Notes under the pieces: model-generated
Databases searched by the model: none
The model's input: only the letters and a program-made list of their open reading frames with translations
Told to the model about the DNA's origin: nothing
Program-made: the position numbers and the translations under genes
Shown: positions 1 to 9,400 of the stretch, piece after piece
Layout of the letters: the number at the start of each line of letters is the position of its first letter
Position numbering within the stretch: position 1 is the stretch's first letter
NCBI GenBank assembly: GCA_963767635.1
Contig: CAVYEM010000001.1
Location: 186,001 to 250,000 of the forward strand
DNA: 64,000 nt
DNA from: CAVYEM01 sp963767635
GTDB taxonomy: Bacteria; Vulcanimicrobiota; Vulcanimicrobiia; Vulcanimicrobiales; Vulcanimicrobiaceae
Direction of reading: 5' to 3'

Positions 1-237
1 GCATTGGTCGGTGTCGATCGTAAGGCGCAACAGATGCATCAATGAAGCTCTGGCATAATTCTCGGAGATGCGCCTTCTTAGTACGGCGCTGCGAAAACTG
101 TTGATCATCTCATAGTGCCAAATCGCTGGGACAATGATACCGTCATCGGCGGAATGCTCGAATACCGTGCTCGTTCGTGGCGTCGCCTCATCCTCAAAGA
201 ACCATGCCAATGCAAACGAGGCATCAACTACGAGCAT
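1..237 (-). CDS. PIN-domain (VapC-type) toxin, C-terminus cut by window edge
   Basis: Reading the minus strand from an ATG at 237 gives an open frame of 79 codons that runs off the left end. It begins MLVVDASFALAWFFEDE and continues with VPAIWHYEMIN. This is the pattern of VapC-like PIN ribonucleases: first metal-binding Asp at residue 5, and the conserved Glu at 43 in the WHYE motif. The last acidic cluster would lie beyond the edge. The gene sits 25 bp downstream of the Phd-type antitoxin on the same strand, the usual antitoxin-then-toxin order. The expected activity is endoribonucleolytic cleavage of RNA, neutralised by the partner. Family call is strong; RNA target unknown. Confidence 0.8.
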   Translation of the reverse strand, partial: MLVVDASFALAWFFEDEATPRTSTVFEHSADDGIIVPAIWHYEMINSFRSAVLRRRISENYARASLMHLLRLTIDTDQC

Positions 238-262
238 GCAGCGAACTCAATACTTGCGTCCC

Positions 263-490
263 TCATCGATTCAGCTCACGAGGTGAGATGCCCCCCAACG
301 TCACGCCGGCGCGCAATTTTTTTATGGCTTCAATTGCCTCGCGAGCTTTCGTTCGCCGGTCCTCTACGGGGCGAAGTTCAGCAACGGGTTTGCCATTGCG
401 CGTTATCGTGATGGACTCGCCGTGCTCCACCGCTTCCAACAGTTTCGAGAGATGTGCTTTTGCCTCGAAGGCCCCCACGCTTCTCATCAT
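263..490 (-). CDS. Phd/YefM-type antitoxin
   Basis: A small protein of about 75 residues. Its N-terminus reads MMRSVGAFEAKAHLSKLLEA, the standard Phd/YefM fold start (V-x-x-(F/Y)-EAK-x-x-(L/F)-S-x-LL), followed by GESITITRNGKPVAEL. Such proteins dimerise on DNA to repress their own operon and use the C-terminal tail to cap the toxin. I chose the ATG at 490 because GAGAGG lies four bases upstream; the next ATG at 487 has seven-base spacing and is equally acceptable. An in-frame ATG at 502 would overlap that ribosome-binding site. The PIN toxin follows 25 bp downstream. Paired ACTAGT-containing repeats just upstream are the likely operator. Confidence 0.82.
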   Translation of the reverse strand: MMRSVGAFEAKAHLSKLLEAVEHGESITITRNGKPVAELRPVEDRRTKAREAIEAIKKLRAGVTLGGISPRELNR

Positions 491-509
491 CCAGCCTCTC
501 AAAGCGATA

Positions 510-530
510 AACTAGTCTGTGAACTAGTCT
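510..530 (-). promoter_or_regulatory. Probable antitoxin operator: two AACTAGTCT repeats
   Basis: Two copies of AACTAGTCT at 510-518 and 522-530, 12 bp apart (about one helical turn), each containing the palindrome ACTAGT. They lie immediately upstream of the Phd-type antitoxin start, where autorepressing Phd dimers normally bind. Binding itself is inferred. Confidence 0.45.
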
Positions 531-604
531 AACATCCACGTTCAGGTCGTGCAAGCGAGCCGCAATAAGGACCGCCTCGTAAGGGGCGCGAAGCGTGCCC
601 GGCT

Positions 605-1957
605 ATGATTTCCAACACTTCCAAAGCGGTGGTTCTGGGCACCGCGCGCACGCCGTTCGGGCGCCTCGGCGGCGGTCTGGCCTCCCTCGAAGCGACCACG
701 CTCGGTGCGGCAGCGCTCGTCGCAGCCATCGAACGCGCCGGCGTCGATCCCGCCGAGATCGAGCACGTCATCATGGGTCAGGTCCTCCAAGCGGGCGCGG
801 GGCAGAATCCGGCCCGCCAAGTCGGCTTCAAGAGCGGCCTGGCAAAAACCGTGACGGCTGAAACGGTGAACAAGGTGTGTGCCTCGGGATTGCTTGCCGT
901 GGTCAACGGCGCGCGGCTGATCAACGAAGGCAGCAACGAGGTCGTGGGCGCGGGCGGCATGGAGTCGATGTCCAATGCGCCGTATCTTCTGAAAGAAGCG
1001 CGCAGCGGGTATCGCTTCGGCGACGGCCGGCTCATCGACGCAATGATCCACGACGGATTGTGGGATTACTATTTTCCGATGACGATGGCCGCGCAGGGCT
1101 CCAAGGTCGCGGACGAGCTCGGCCTCTCGCGCGAAGAGCAGGATCGCTTTGCGTATGAAAGCCATCGTCGCGCCGCGCAAGCGCAGCAAAGCGGAAAATT
1201 CGCCGCGGAGATCGCGCCGGTGCGCGTCGCAAGCAAGGCGAAAGGCAAAATCGTCGTGGATGCACTCCCGCTACCCGCGCGCGCTCGCGTGCCCGTGGCG
1301 GCGGGATCGTCGAGCGCATCGGCCGACGACGTATGGTCGCACGAACCCTCGTCCGAATTTACGCTCGACTACGCGCAGTGGGCGCCGTTCGTTACGGGAG
1401 ACGTTCCAAGTTCGCTTGTCGACCGCGACGAAGGCGTGCGCGCCGAAGCGAGTTTGGAAACGATGGCCAAACTCAAGCCGCTCGAGAAGAACGGCACGAT
1501 TACTGCAGGCAATGCGCCCGGCGTGAACGACGGTGCCGCGGCGCTCGTGCTCGCAAGCGCGCAGTACGCGCGCTCGCACGGGCATGAGGCGCTCGCGAGC
1601 GTGCTCGATCATGCAGCCGTTGCATGGGACTCCCCGTACATCGCGCTCACGCCCGCCATGGCCGCGCAAAAACTGCTTGCCAAAACCGGCTTGCGCGCGG
1701 AGCAGATCGACGTGTGGGAAATCAACGAAGCATTCTCCGCCGTCGCTATTACGTCGGCGCGAAAGCTCGGCCTAGACCCCGAGCGGATCAACCAATACGG
1801 CGGCGCCGTTGCCATGGGTCATCCCATCGGGGCGAGTGGCGCGCGCCTCATCGGCACGGTCGTGCAGCAGTTGCGCGCGCGGGGCGGCGGTTTAGGCGTC
1901 GCGGCGATCTGCAGCGGCGGCGGCCAGGGCGACGCGGTTCTGATTCGTTGCGTCTAG
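605..1957 (+). CDS. Acetyl-CoA C-acyltransferase (thiolase)
   Basis: A 450-residue thiolase catalysing reversible condensation of acetyl-CoA with acyl-CoA, or thiolysis of 3-ketoacyl-CoA, in the cytoplasm. The nucleophilic Cys is residue 92 (NKVCASG). The C-terminal GGAVAMGHPIGASG places His at 406, and CSGGGQGDA places the second catalytic Cys at 436. The protein is about 55 residues longer than typical AtoB/PhaA enzymes. The extra length lies around residues 215-290, between the loop domain and LETMAKLKP, and includes an Ala/Ser/Pro-rich stretch. It is followed, overlapping, by a 3-hydroxyacyl-CoA dehydrogenase and an acyl-CoA dehydrogenase, so the operon runs butyryl/acetoacetyl-CoA chemistry (beta-oxidation or C4 synthesis). 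Whether it is biosynthetic or degradative cannot be told from sequence. Confidence 0.93.
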   Translation: MISNTSKAVVLGTARTPFGRLGGGLASLEATTLGAAALVAAIERAGVDPAEIEHVIMGQVLQAGAGQNPARQVGFKSGLAKTVTAETVNKVCASGLLAVVNGARLINEGSNEVVGAGGMESMSNAPYLLKEARSGYRFGDGRLIDAMIHDGLWDYYFPMTMAAQGSKVADELGLSREEQDRFAYESHRRAAQAQQSGKFAAEIAPVRVASKAKGKIVVDALPLPARARVPVAAGSSSASADDVWSHEPSSEFTLDYAQWAPFVTGDVPSSLVDRDEGVRAEASLETMAKLKPLEKNGTITAGNAPGVNDGAAALVLASAQYARSHGHEALASVLDHAAVAWDSPYIALTPAMAAQKLLAKTGLRAEQIDVWEINEAFSAVAITSARKLGLDPERINQYGGAVAMGHPIGASGARLIGTVVQQLRARGGGLGVAAICSGGGQGDAVLIRCV

Positions 1958-2793
1958 CCGTCATCGGCGCCGGCCAGATGGGTTCGGGTATCGCGCAAGT
2001 CGCGGCGATGCATCACAACTCCGTCATCCTGGTAGACCGGGACGAGCCCAGCGTGAACCGCGGACTGCAGACCATCGAACGCAACTTGAGCCGCAGCGTC
2101 GAAAAAGGCCGGCTCACGGAAGAACAGCGGGGCTTGGTGCTCACGCATATTCGCACGGAAAGCGCGATGAAGGACTTCGACGTGGAGATCGCCGTTGAGG
2201 CGGCGACCGAAGACCTCGAGCTCAAACTCGAACTGTTCCGCGCGCTCGACAAATCGACGCCGCCCCAGGCTGTACTGGCGAGCAATACCTCGTCTATTTC
2301 GATCACGACGTTGGGCGCTGCCACAGCCCGCGCCGACCGCGTCATCGGGATGCATTTCATGAATCCGGTGCCGGTGATGCAGCTGGTCGAAATCATTCGC
2401 GGCATTGCCACCTCGCAGACGACCTACGATTTCACCAGTCGGCTGGCGCTCGATTTGGGCAAGACGCCGGTGGAAGTGCGCGATTTTCCGGGCTTTGTCT
2501 CCAACCGCGTGCTCATGCCGATGATCAACGAGGCGATCTACGCGCTCTACGAGGGCGTCGGATCGCCGGAAGCCATCGATACCGTGATGAAATTGGGAAT
2601 GAATCATCCCATGGGGCCGTTGCAGCTCGCCGATTTCATCGGCCTGGATACCTGTCTTGCCATCATGAACGTCTTGTACGACGGCTTTGCCGACACGAAG
2701 TACCGGCCGTGTCCGCTGCTCAAGCAGTACGTTGCCGCGGGCTGGTACGGAAAGAAGACCGGAAAGGGATTCTACGATTACGCAGCGCGCTGA
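1948..2793 (+). CDS. 3-hydroxyacyl-CoA (3-hydroxybutyryl-CoA) dehydrogenase
   Basis: A 281-residue NAD(P)-dependent enzyme interconverting 3-hydroxyacyl-CoA and 3-ketoacyl-CoA. The N-terminal Rossmann motif is LAVIGAGQMGSGIAQ. Family blocks that follow are SNTSSISIT, the catalytic-His segment GMHFMNPVPVMQLVEI, DFPGFVSNRV, and the C-terminal NHPMGPLQLADFIGLD and GKKTGKGFYDY. The start is a TTG at 1948 inside the end of the thiolase gene (10-bp overlap); no other start keeps the first beta strand, and the resulting length matches the family. Translational coupling to the thiolase is likely. A stand-alone enzyme of this size is usual for the butyryl-CoA/3-hydroxybutyryl-CoA pathway rather than the large FadB fusion. 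Confidence 0.92.
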   Translation: MRLAVIGAGQMGSGIAQVAAMHHNSVILVDRDEPSVNRGLQTIERNLSRSVEKGRLTEEQRGLVLTHIRTESAMKDFDVEIAVEAATEDLELKLELFRALDKSTPPQAVLASNTSSISITTLGAATARADRVIGMHFMNPVPVMQLVEIIRGIATSQTTYDFTSRLALDLGKTPVEVRDFPGFVSNRVLMPMINEAIYALYEGVGSPEAIDTVMKLGMNHPMGPLQLADFIGLDTCLAIMNVLYDGFADTKYRPCPLLKQYVAAGWYGKKTGKGFYDYAAR

Positions 2794-3943
2794 TGCGGGC
2801 GCGAGCGCATACGAACTGACCGAGGATCAGCGGCAGATCGGCGAACTCGCCGCCGAAATTGCACAGCGCGAGATTGCGCCGCACATCGCCAAGTGGGATC
2901 GCGATCATTATTTTCCACGCGAACTCTTCGGCAAACTCACCGCCGCGGGCATCATGGGACTGCTCGTCCCGGAAGAATACGGCGGTTCCGGCGCGGATTA
3001 CGTTTCCTATGCGCGGGCGGTCGAAGAGCTGGCCCGCATCGACGCCGGATCGGCAGTGACCGTTTCCGTGCACTCGATGATTTCTATGGCGATTCTCAAG
3101 CTCGGAAGCGACGAGCAGAAGCGGCGGTATCTTCCCAGCCTGGCGCAAGGAGACACGATCGCGGCCTTCGCGCTCACCGAATCCGACGCCGGCTCCGATG
3201 CGGCCGGGCTTCGCTCGACTGCAACGCGCGTTCCGGGCGGCTACGTGCTCAATGGGCGCAAGCAATGGTGCACCAACGGCAGCTATTCGTCGGTGATCAT
3301 GGGCATGTTTCGCACGGGAGGCGCCGGTCCGAAAGGCGTGAGCGCGTTTCTGATCGACAACGGCAACCCCGGCGTCATCGTAGAGAAGATCACCGACAAA
3401 TTAGGCATCCACACCAGCAACACGTGCGACATTGCATTCGATAACGTAAAAGTGGGCGATGATTCCCGGCTGGGCGATGAAGGCGCAGGTTTCAGCAACG
3501 CGCTCACGGCGCTGACGGGCGGGCGCATCGGCATCGCCGCGCAGGCGTGCGGAATTTTAGCCGCCTGTTTAGATGCCTCCGTGAAGTTCGCGCGAGAACG
3601 CGTCGCGTTTGGTCGCCCGATTGGCGCATTCGAAGGCATCGCGTTCAAGATCGCGCAGATGGGCACGGATCTCGACGCGGCGCGGTTGTTGACTTATAGC
3701 GCCGCGGCGTCGTACGATGCCGGCAAATCGTTTGCGACCCAAGCCAGCAAAGCCAAATACTTTGCCTCGACGGCGGCGCGCAAACATGCCGCCGAAGCGA
3801 TTCAGATTCACGGAGGATACGGATATACGACCGAGTTTCCCGTCGAAAGATATTACCGCGACGCTAAGATCACGGAGATCTACGAAGGTACCTCGGAGAT
3901 TCAGCAGATGATCGTCGCGCGATCGTATCTGGGCAAGCTTTGA
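2732..3943 (+). CDS. Acyl-CoA dehydrogenase (short-chain type)
   Basis: FAD-dependent alpha,beta-dehydrogenase of acyl-CoA thioesters that passes electrons to an electron-transfer flavoprotein. Visible blocks are LTEDQRQIGELAAEIA at the N-terminus, LVPEEYGGSG, the FAD/substrate motif FALTESDAGSDAAG, the NGRKQWCTNG segment, QIHGGYGYTTEFPVER, and the catalytic-base region ITEIYEGTSEIQQMIVAR. The Glu in YEGTSE is the base position of butyryl-CoA dehydrogenases. The start is uncertain: homologues begin a few residues before LTEDQ, but no ATG or GTG occurs there. I list the nearest standard codon, TTG at 2732, which overlaps the preceding gene by 62 bp. An ATT at 2777 after GGAAAGGGA, or a small sequence error, is also possible. 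Confidence 0.88.
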   Translation: MPRAGTERRPERDSTITQRADAGASAYELTEDQRQIGELAAEIAQREIAPHIAKWDRDHYFPRELFGKLTAAGIMGLLVPEEYGGSGADYVSYARAVEELARIDAGSAVTVSVHSMISMAILKLGSDEQKRRYLPSLAQGDTIAAFALTESDAGSDAAGLRSTATRVPGGYVLNGRKQWCTNGSYSSVIMGMFRTGGAGPKGVSAFLIDNGNPGVIVEKITDKLGIHTSNTCDIAFDNVKVGDDSRLGDEGAGFSNALTALTGGRIGIAAQACGILAACLDASVKFARERVAFGRPIGAFEGIAFKIAQMGTDLDAARLLTYSAAASYDAGKSFATQASKAKYFASTAARKHAAEAIQIHGGYGYTTEFPVERYYRDAKITEIYEGTSEIQQMIVARSYLGKL

Positions 3944-3965
3944 TCCCAGCGCAGGTCACCTCGCG

Positions 3966-4262
3966 TGCCCTCGGCATGGTTCGACAAGCTCACCATGACA
4001 AATCCGCATCACAGCTCGCACCTTTGTCTCTCTGAATTGCGTCTTGTCACCCTGAGCGACTGTGTCACCCTGAGCCGCTGTGTCTCTGAGCCGCTGTGTC
4101 ACTCTGAGCCGCTGTGTCTCTGAGCCGCTGTGTCTCTGAGCCGCTGTGTCACCCTGAGCCGCTGTGTCACTCTGAGCCGCTGTGTCACCCTGAGCCGCTG
4201 TGTCACTCTGAGCCGCTGTGTCACCCTGAGCCGCTGTGTCACCCTGAGCCTGTCGAAGGGCG
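3966..4262 (+). repeat. Dispersed-repeat copies plus minisatellite of about 12 short units
   Basis: This gene-free stretch between the acyl-CoA dehydrogenase and sucC begins with a degenerate element (GGTTCGACAAGCTCACCATGAC). From about 4045 to 4245 a unit of 18 bp (CTGTGTCACCCTGAGCCG), with 16-bp and CACTC variants, is repeated head to tail about twelve times. It ends in a full-length dispersed element, CACCCTGAGCCTGTCGAAGGG. The unit is a fragment of that element, so the array apparently grew from one end of it. The long minus-strand frame through the array (a GDTAAQ repeat) is a by-product of the periodicity, not a gene. Confidence 0.85.
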
Positions 4263-4293
4263 CTCACACAACTAGAAAGACGAAACCGACAAC

Positions 4294-5466
4294 ATGAATC
4301 TCATGGAATATCAAGGAAAGGAACTCTTCCGGCGCGCCGGGATTCCGATCCCGCGCAGCCGGCACGTGACTTCGCCCGACGAAGCCGCGCAGTTCGTGGG
4401 CGCAAATGCGGGCGATTGGGTCGTCAAAGCGCAAGTGCTGATGGGCGGCCGCGGCAAAGCCGGCAAGATCAAATTCGCGAAAACGGCCGATGAAGCGCGC
4501 ACCGTTGCCGCGGAGATCATGGCGACGCCGATGCCCGGCAATCGCCAGAACCCAAACGGCGAGCCGATCAACTCGTTGCTGATCGAAGAGAAGCTGCCCA
4601 TCGCAAAAGAGGCGTACTGCGCGATGGCGATCGACCGCACGACCAAGAAGCCCGTTTTCATGGTCAGCCGTTTCGGCGGCATGGACATCGAAGAAGTCGC
4701 CGAGCAGCATCCCGACTCCATCGCGAAATTTTTCGTCGACACGGCGCAGGGTTATTGGCCGTTCGCGGGGCGCGAGCTTGCATTCGCATCGCAGCTGGAT
4801 GCGGGATACCGCAAGGCGCTCCCGCAGATCGCGGCCGGCCTGTACGATCTGTTTTTTCGCTACGGAGCAAAGTTGGTCGAGATCAATCCGCTGGCGCTGA
4901 CCGCCGACGGACGCGTCTTTGCGTCCGACTCGAAGGTGGAGCTGGACGACGACGCGCTATACAAGAATCCGGAATTCAAGGAGTGGCAAACCGCGTTGCC
5001 GCTGGACCAAGACGAAACGCTCGCAGTGCAAGCCGGTTTGGGCATCCGCAACTTTCGCCGGTTCGACGGCACGGTCGGCACGATGGCCAACGGCGCGGGT
5101 CTTGCGATGGGAACCATGGACGCGGTGAAAAATGCCGGTGGTACGTTCGCGAACTTTTTGGACGTCGGCGGCGGAGCCAACGCCGAACGCGTGCGAAATT
5201 GCTACGAACTGGTGATGAATCACACCGGCGCGAAGGTGTTCTTCATCAACATCTTCGGCGGGATCACGCGCTGCGACGAAGTCGCCAAGGGCATCGTCGA
5301 AGCGCTGAACTCGACCTCCTCGCGCCGAGTTCCGCTCGTGATCCGATTGACCGGAACGAACGAAGAAGCGGGGCGGCGCATCCTCTCGCAAGCGGGCATG
5401 ACGCCCGTCGAAACGATGGACGAGGGCGCGTCACAAGCCGTAAAACTCGCCGCGGGGCAAGCATGA
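4294..5466 (+). CDS. sucC: Succinyl-CoA ligase [ADP-forming], beta subunit
   Basis: A 390-residue subunit (E. coli SucC is 388) of the TCA-cycle enzyme converting succinyl-CoA + ADP + Pi to succinate + ATP + CoA. It starts MNLMEYQGKELFRRAGIP, as family members do. The ATP-grasp domain covers residues 1-235, with KAQVLMGGRGKAGKIK and the Mg-binding VEINPLALT. The ligase-type Rossmann domain follows, with NGAGLAMGTMD, FLDVGGGANAERV, NIFGGITRCDEVAKGI and RLTGTNEE. The stop overlaps the sucD start by four bases (ATGA), so the two subunits are translationally coupled. The start codon follows the repeat array by about 30 bp. Confidence 0.97.
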   Translation: MNLMEYQGKELFRRAGIPIPRSRHVTSPDEAAQFVGANAGDWVVKAQVLMGGRGKAGKIKFAKTADEARTVAAEIMATPMPGNRQNPNGEPINSLLIEEKLPIAKEAYCAMAIDRTTKKPVFMVSRFGGMDIEEVAEQHPDSIAKFFVDTAQGYWPFAGRELAFASQLDAGYRKALPQIAAGLYDLFFRYGAKLVEINPLALTADGRVFASDSKVELDDDALYKNPEFKEWQTALPLDQDETLAVQAGLGIRNFRRFDGTVGTMANGAGLAMGTMDAVKNAGGTFANFLDVGGGANAERVRNCYELVMNHTGAKVFFINIFGGITRCDEVAKGIVEALNSTSSRRVPLVIRLTGTNEEAGRRILSQAGMTPVETMDEGASQAVKLAAGQA

Positions 5467-6344
5467 GCATCTTCATCGATAAAAACACGAAAGTCATCGT
5501 GCAGGGCATCACCGGCGGTGAAGGCTCCTACCACACGGGCAGGATGTTAGAGTACGGCACGCACATCGTGGGCGGCGTCACGCCGGGAAAAGGCGGCCAA
5601 AAATCCACGCACGGGTTGCCGGTGTTCGACACCGTGAAAGAGGCGGTCGACGCAACTGGAGCGACGCACACGTGCATTTTCGTTCCTCCCCCGTTTGCTG
5701 CCGATGCGCTGTTCGAGGCGCACGATGCCGGCATAACGTTTGCGGTCTGCATTACCGAAGGCGTGCCGGTGCACGACGTCCTCAAAGTGGTGGGGGCGAC
5801 GCCGGGCATGCGCATCATCGGGCCGAACTGCCCGGGCCTTATTTCTCCGGGCAAATCGTCGATCGGCATTATGCCCGGTCACGTCTTCAAAGAAGGCAAC
5901 GTCGGCGTAGTCTCGCGTTCCGGAACCTTGACGTACGAGGTGGTCGATTTGCTCACGCGCGCCGGCTTCGGTCAATCGACGGCGGTCGGCATCGGTGGCG
6001 ACCCAATCATTGGCACGACCTTCGTCGATTGCTTGCGCGAGTTTCAAAACGACCGCCAAACCCAGGCGCTGGTGCTGTGCGGCGAGATCGGTGGCTCCGA
6101 TGAAGAAGACGCCGCGGTCTTCATCAAGCAGCACATGGCGCAGGTGCCCATCATCGCCTTCATCGGCGGACGCAACGCGCCGCCGGGCAAATCGCTGGGG
6201 CACGCCGGCGCAATCATCTCGGGCAAGTTCGGCACGCCGCAAAGCAAGATCGACGCCTTCCGCGCTGCAGGCGTCCCCGTCGCGGACCGGCCTTCGCAGA
6301 TACCGGAATTGCTGGCGCAGCGCATGCCGGTGCAAGTGCGATAG
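5463..6344 (+). CDS. sucD: Succinyl-CoA ligase, alpha subunit
   Basis: A 293-residue CoA-binding subunit of succinyl-CoA ligase that carries the phosphohistidine intermediate. Landmarks are KNTKVIVQGITGGEGSYHT (CoA-binding Rossmann start), YGTHIVGGVTPGKGG, ITEGVPVHD, GPNCPGLISPGKSSIGIMPG, SRSGTLTYEVV, GIGGDPIIGTTF, GEIGGSDEEDA, and the active-site histidine in GKSLGHAGAII. The start is fixed by the four-base ATGA overlap with sucC and gives the normal family length. No other TCA gene lies nearby in the window. The 110 bp after it lead directly into the first TonB receptor. Confidence 0.97.
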   Translation: MSIFIDKNTKVIVQGITGGEGSYHTGRMLEYGTHIVGGVTPGKGGQKSTHGLPVFDTVKEAVDATGATHTCIFVPPPFAADALFEAHDAGITFAVCITEGVPVHDVLKVVGATPGMRIIGPNCPGLISPGKSSIGIMPGHVFKEGNVGVVSRSGTLTYEVVDLLTRAGFGQSTAVGIGGDPIIGTTFVDCLREFQNDRQTQALVLCGEIGGSDEEDAAVFIKQHMAQVPIIAFIGGRNAPPGKSLGHAGAIISGKFGTPQSKIDAFRAAGVPVADRPSQIPELLAQRMPVQVR

Positions 6345-6456
6345 CGCGCGGAGGGAGTCGCGCTTCCCACTAAAGAAGGCCGCCCTGCGACTCGTCCATT
6401 CACGCTTTTCGACCTCTCCCGGCGAGTCGACTCTCACACCTCGAAATGGAGGCACA

Positions 6457-9400
6457 ATGCCACGATCGGAAAGATTCCGGCATGTGTTGGCGGCCGCCGT
6501 TTTAGCCGTGGCGATGCTTGCCCAGGGAACATGGGCACTGGCGGGCACGACCGGCGGACTGAGCGGCAGCGTGGTCGATACGGATTCCGGTGCACCGATT
6601 GCAAACGCAACCGTTACTGCAACGGCCCCGTCTCAAAACGCCACGGCCACCACAGATGCAAACGGACATTTCACCTTCCTATCACTGACTCCGGACACGT
6701 ACACCGTTTCGGCCAACAAAGAAGGCTATGATGCGGCCAGCGTGTCGGGCGTTACCGTATTCGCAGACTCGACGCAAATCGCGACGGTGTCCCTGCACAG
6801 GACGCTCAAAACGATCGCGTCGGTCCGCTCGGCGGCGTCGAGCAGCCTGGTAAAATCGGGCACGACCGCCGACGTCTATTCCGTCAATGCCGCAACGCAG
6901 GACAAGATTAGCGCGCTGGGCGGCGGCGGCAGTTTGAACAGCGCATACTCCGCGGTTGCATCGGTTCCGGGCGCGGTCATGCCGCTCAATCAAGCGGGCT
7001 ATTTCCAAACCGTGCACATTCGCGGCGGCGACTACGATCAAGTCGGCTACGAATTCGACGGAGTTCCGGTAAACCGTTCGTTCGACAACTATCCCTCCGG
7101 ACAGCTGTCGTCGCTGGGCATGTCGGAATTGCAAGTCTACACCGGCGCTACGCCGGCAAACTCTGAAGGCCAGGGTTTAGCCGGGTATATCAATCAAGTC
7201 ATAAAATCGGGAACCTATCCCGGTTTTGCGACCGCTGCTCTTGGCTTGGGCGGTCCGGTGTTCTATCACAAAGCGTCCGTCGAAGCCGGCGGCGCTTCAC
7301 CAAACCGGCTCTTTTCCTACTACGTCGGCGTAGGCGGCTACAATCAGGATTTCCGCTACGTCGATCAGCAAAACGCCGCGGGCTACACGGATCTCGGTCC
7401 GGCGCTCGTGCAGTTGACGCCGGTCGGCGGCTGCGTAGCGGCGCCCGGTGTACCCCCTGGGGCCGTTATCAATTACAGCGGGTGTTACGCAAATGGTTTT
7501 GCGGGGCCCGGCGGCTACATCCAAGCGCCGTATCAGTTTGCGTCGGCTTCGAACATTGCGGACCGCGACGTGGTGGTGAATTTGCACTTCGGCATTCCGC
7601 ACCACAACGACGCGGGACGCGACGATCTCGCAGCTGCTGTGGGACAGCAACATGCTGCACAACGGCTTCTACGAGTCGACCAACGACTCCGGAGGCCTGG
7701 CCAACTATCCAACCAACTCGAACAATGCGGGCGGCCCAATTTATTACGACGGTTTCCAGTGGGGCGGCCCTGTGGGCACGTTGCTGCCTACGGACTACAG
7801 CTCGCTGGTGTCGCCGTATCTGTATCCCAACTCGCCGGCTCACCCCGCATTCAGCTACACGGGCGCCGGAACGCAGATACCGCTCAACGATCGCGACACG
7901 GTCTGGAACGATCAAGAGATCGTCAAACTGCAGTATCAGAAGAACTTCGGATCCGATGCGTACTTCCGTGCCTACGGGTACACGTATTACTCCGACTGGC
8001 TGCAGAACGGCCCGGTCTGCGCGTTCAGCAACTACGGCTGCTCGGTCTCTCCCGATTACGAATTGAGCTCGCACACGCGCGGCGTGTCCGGACAATTAGC
8101 AGCGCAGCTCGGGACACAGCATCTGCTCAACATCCAAGGCAATTACACGACGGCAACCTCCGTCCGCGACAACAACACCCAAATGTTCAACTTCGCCGGC
8201 TCGCGCAGCATGGCTGCCGTCCTGGTGAACAAGACCAACCCAACCGCGGGCTACTGCTACAACACCGCGACCAGCACCGGCGGCGTGCTCACGCCTGTGG
8301 CTTGTACGCGAGGTGCGGCGACGTATCTGAATTGGGGGTGCCTGCAAAGCACGGGCAATCCGTTCTGTAACGATACAACGCCCGGCGATCAGCCGGGCGC
8401 CGTCACGGCGCTGAACTGCGGAAGCGGTCCGGGATCGTGCGGGTACTTGGTCGACGAGAACAGCTTGTACGCGACGTACAACAACGTCGTGCCCAAGTTC
8501 ATGTCTCTCTCGTTGCAAGACCAGTGGCGTCCGAGCTCGCGCTGGCTGATCAACTTGGGACTGCGCGACGATCGGTTCGAGTTCGACGGGTCCGACACAG
8601 GGGCCAACGATCCGGCGCGCGTGTTCTGGTTCAATGCATTCAACTTGAACAATTGCGTGGAGGCCAACGGCTTTTCGGTCGTCCCGGCTACTTCGCCCGG
8701 TGTGTGTCCGGCAGGGACGTCCCCGACCAAACTGACGAACGCGTCGGCCCAAGTGTTATCTTACAACGTCCTGCAGCCGCGCGTGTCCGGCACGTACACG
8801 GCAAGCCCCAACACGGTCTTCCGTTTCAGCGCCGGCAAGTACGTCGAACCGCCGAACACGGCGTACGAACAGTACAACACGCTGCAGGAAGACCTCGCGG
8901 ACTTCTTGGGCTCCCACTTCTACAAGTTCGGGTTCACCACGCCCGGACACGAAGTGCGCCCGCCGACGTCGCTCAACTACGACGTCTCGTGGGAACAGCA
9001 TTTGAAGGGAACGGACTGGTCGCTCAAGCTCACGCCGTTCTACCGCAAGACCAAGGACCAGATCCAAAACTTCTTCCTCGATCAGGCGACCGGCTTCATC
9101 TCCGGATTGAACGTCGGCCGCCAAACCAGCGAGGGCGTGGAGTTTCAAGTCAACAAGGGTGACTTCAATCAGAACGGCCTCTCCGGCTTGCTCTCGTTGA
9201 CGTACACCCACAGTTACATCAACTACGATACGCTCGCGAACGGTTCGACGATCGTCTCGCAGATCAACAACGACATCCAAACCTACAACGCCTACACGTC
9301 GTTCTGCGCCGCCAATGCAAGCGATTCCCGATGCGGCTCGACGAGCAGCGGCGTTGCGGCGTCTCCCTGCTACGACAACGCAGGCGCGGGCGTGGCCTGC

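Noticed and set aside
3956..4267. Minus-strand open frame encoding a GDTAAQ-repeat protein
   Set aside because: It is an artefact of the minisatellite; unit lengths of 16 and 18 bp are not all multiples of three and there is no ribosome-binding site or family match.
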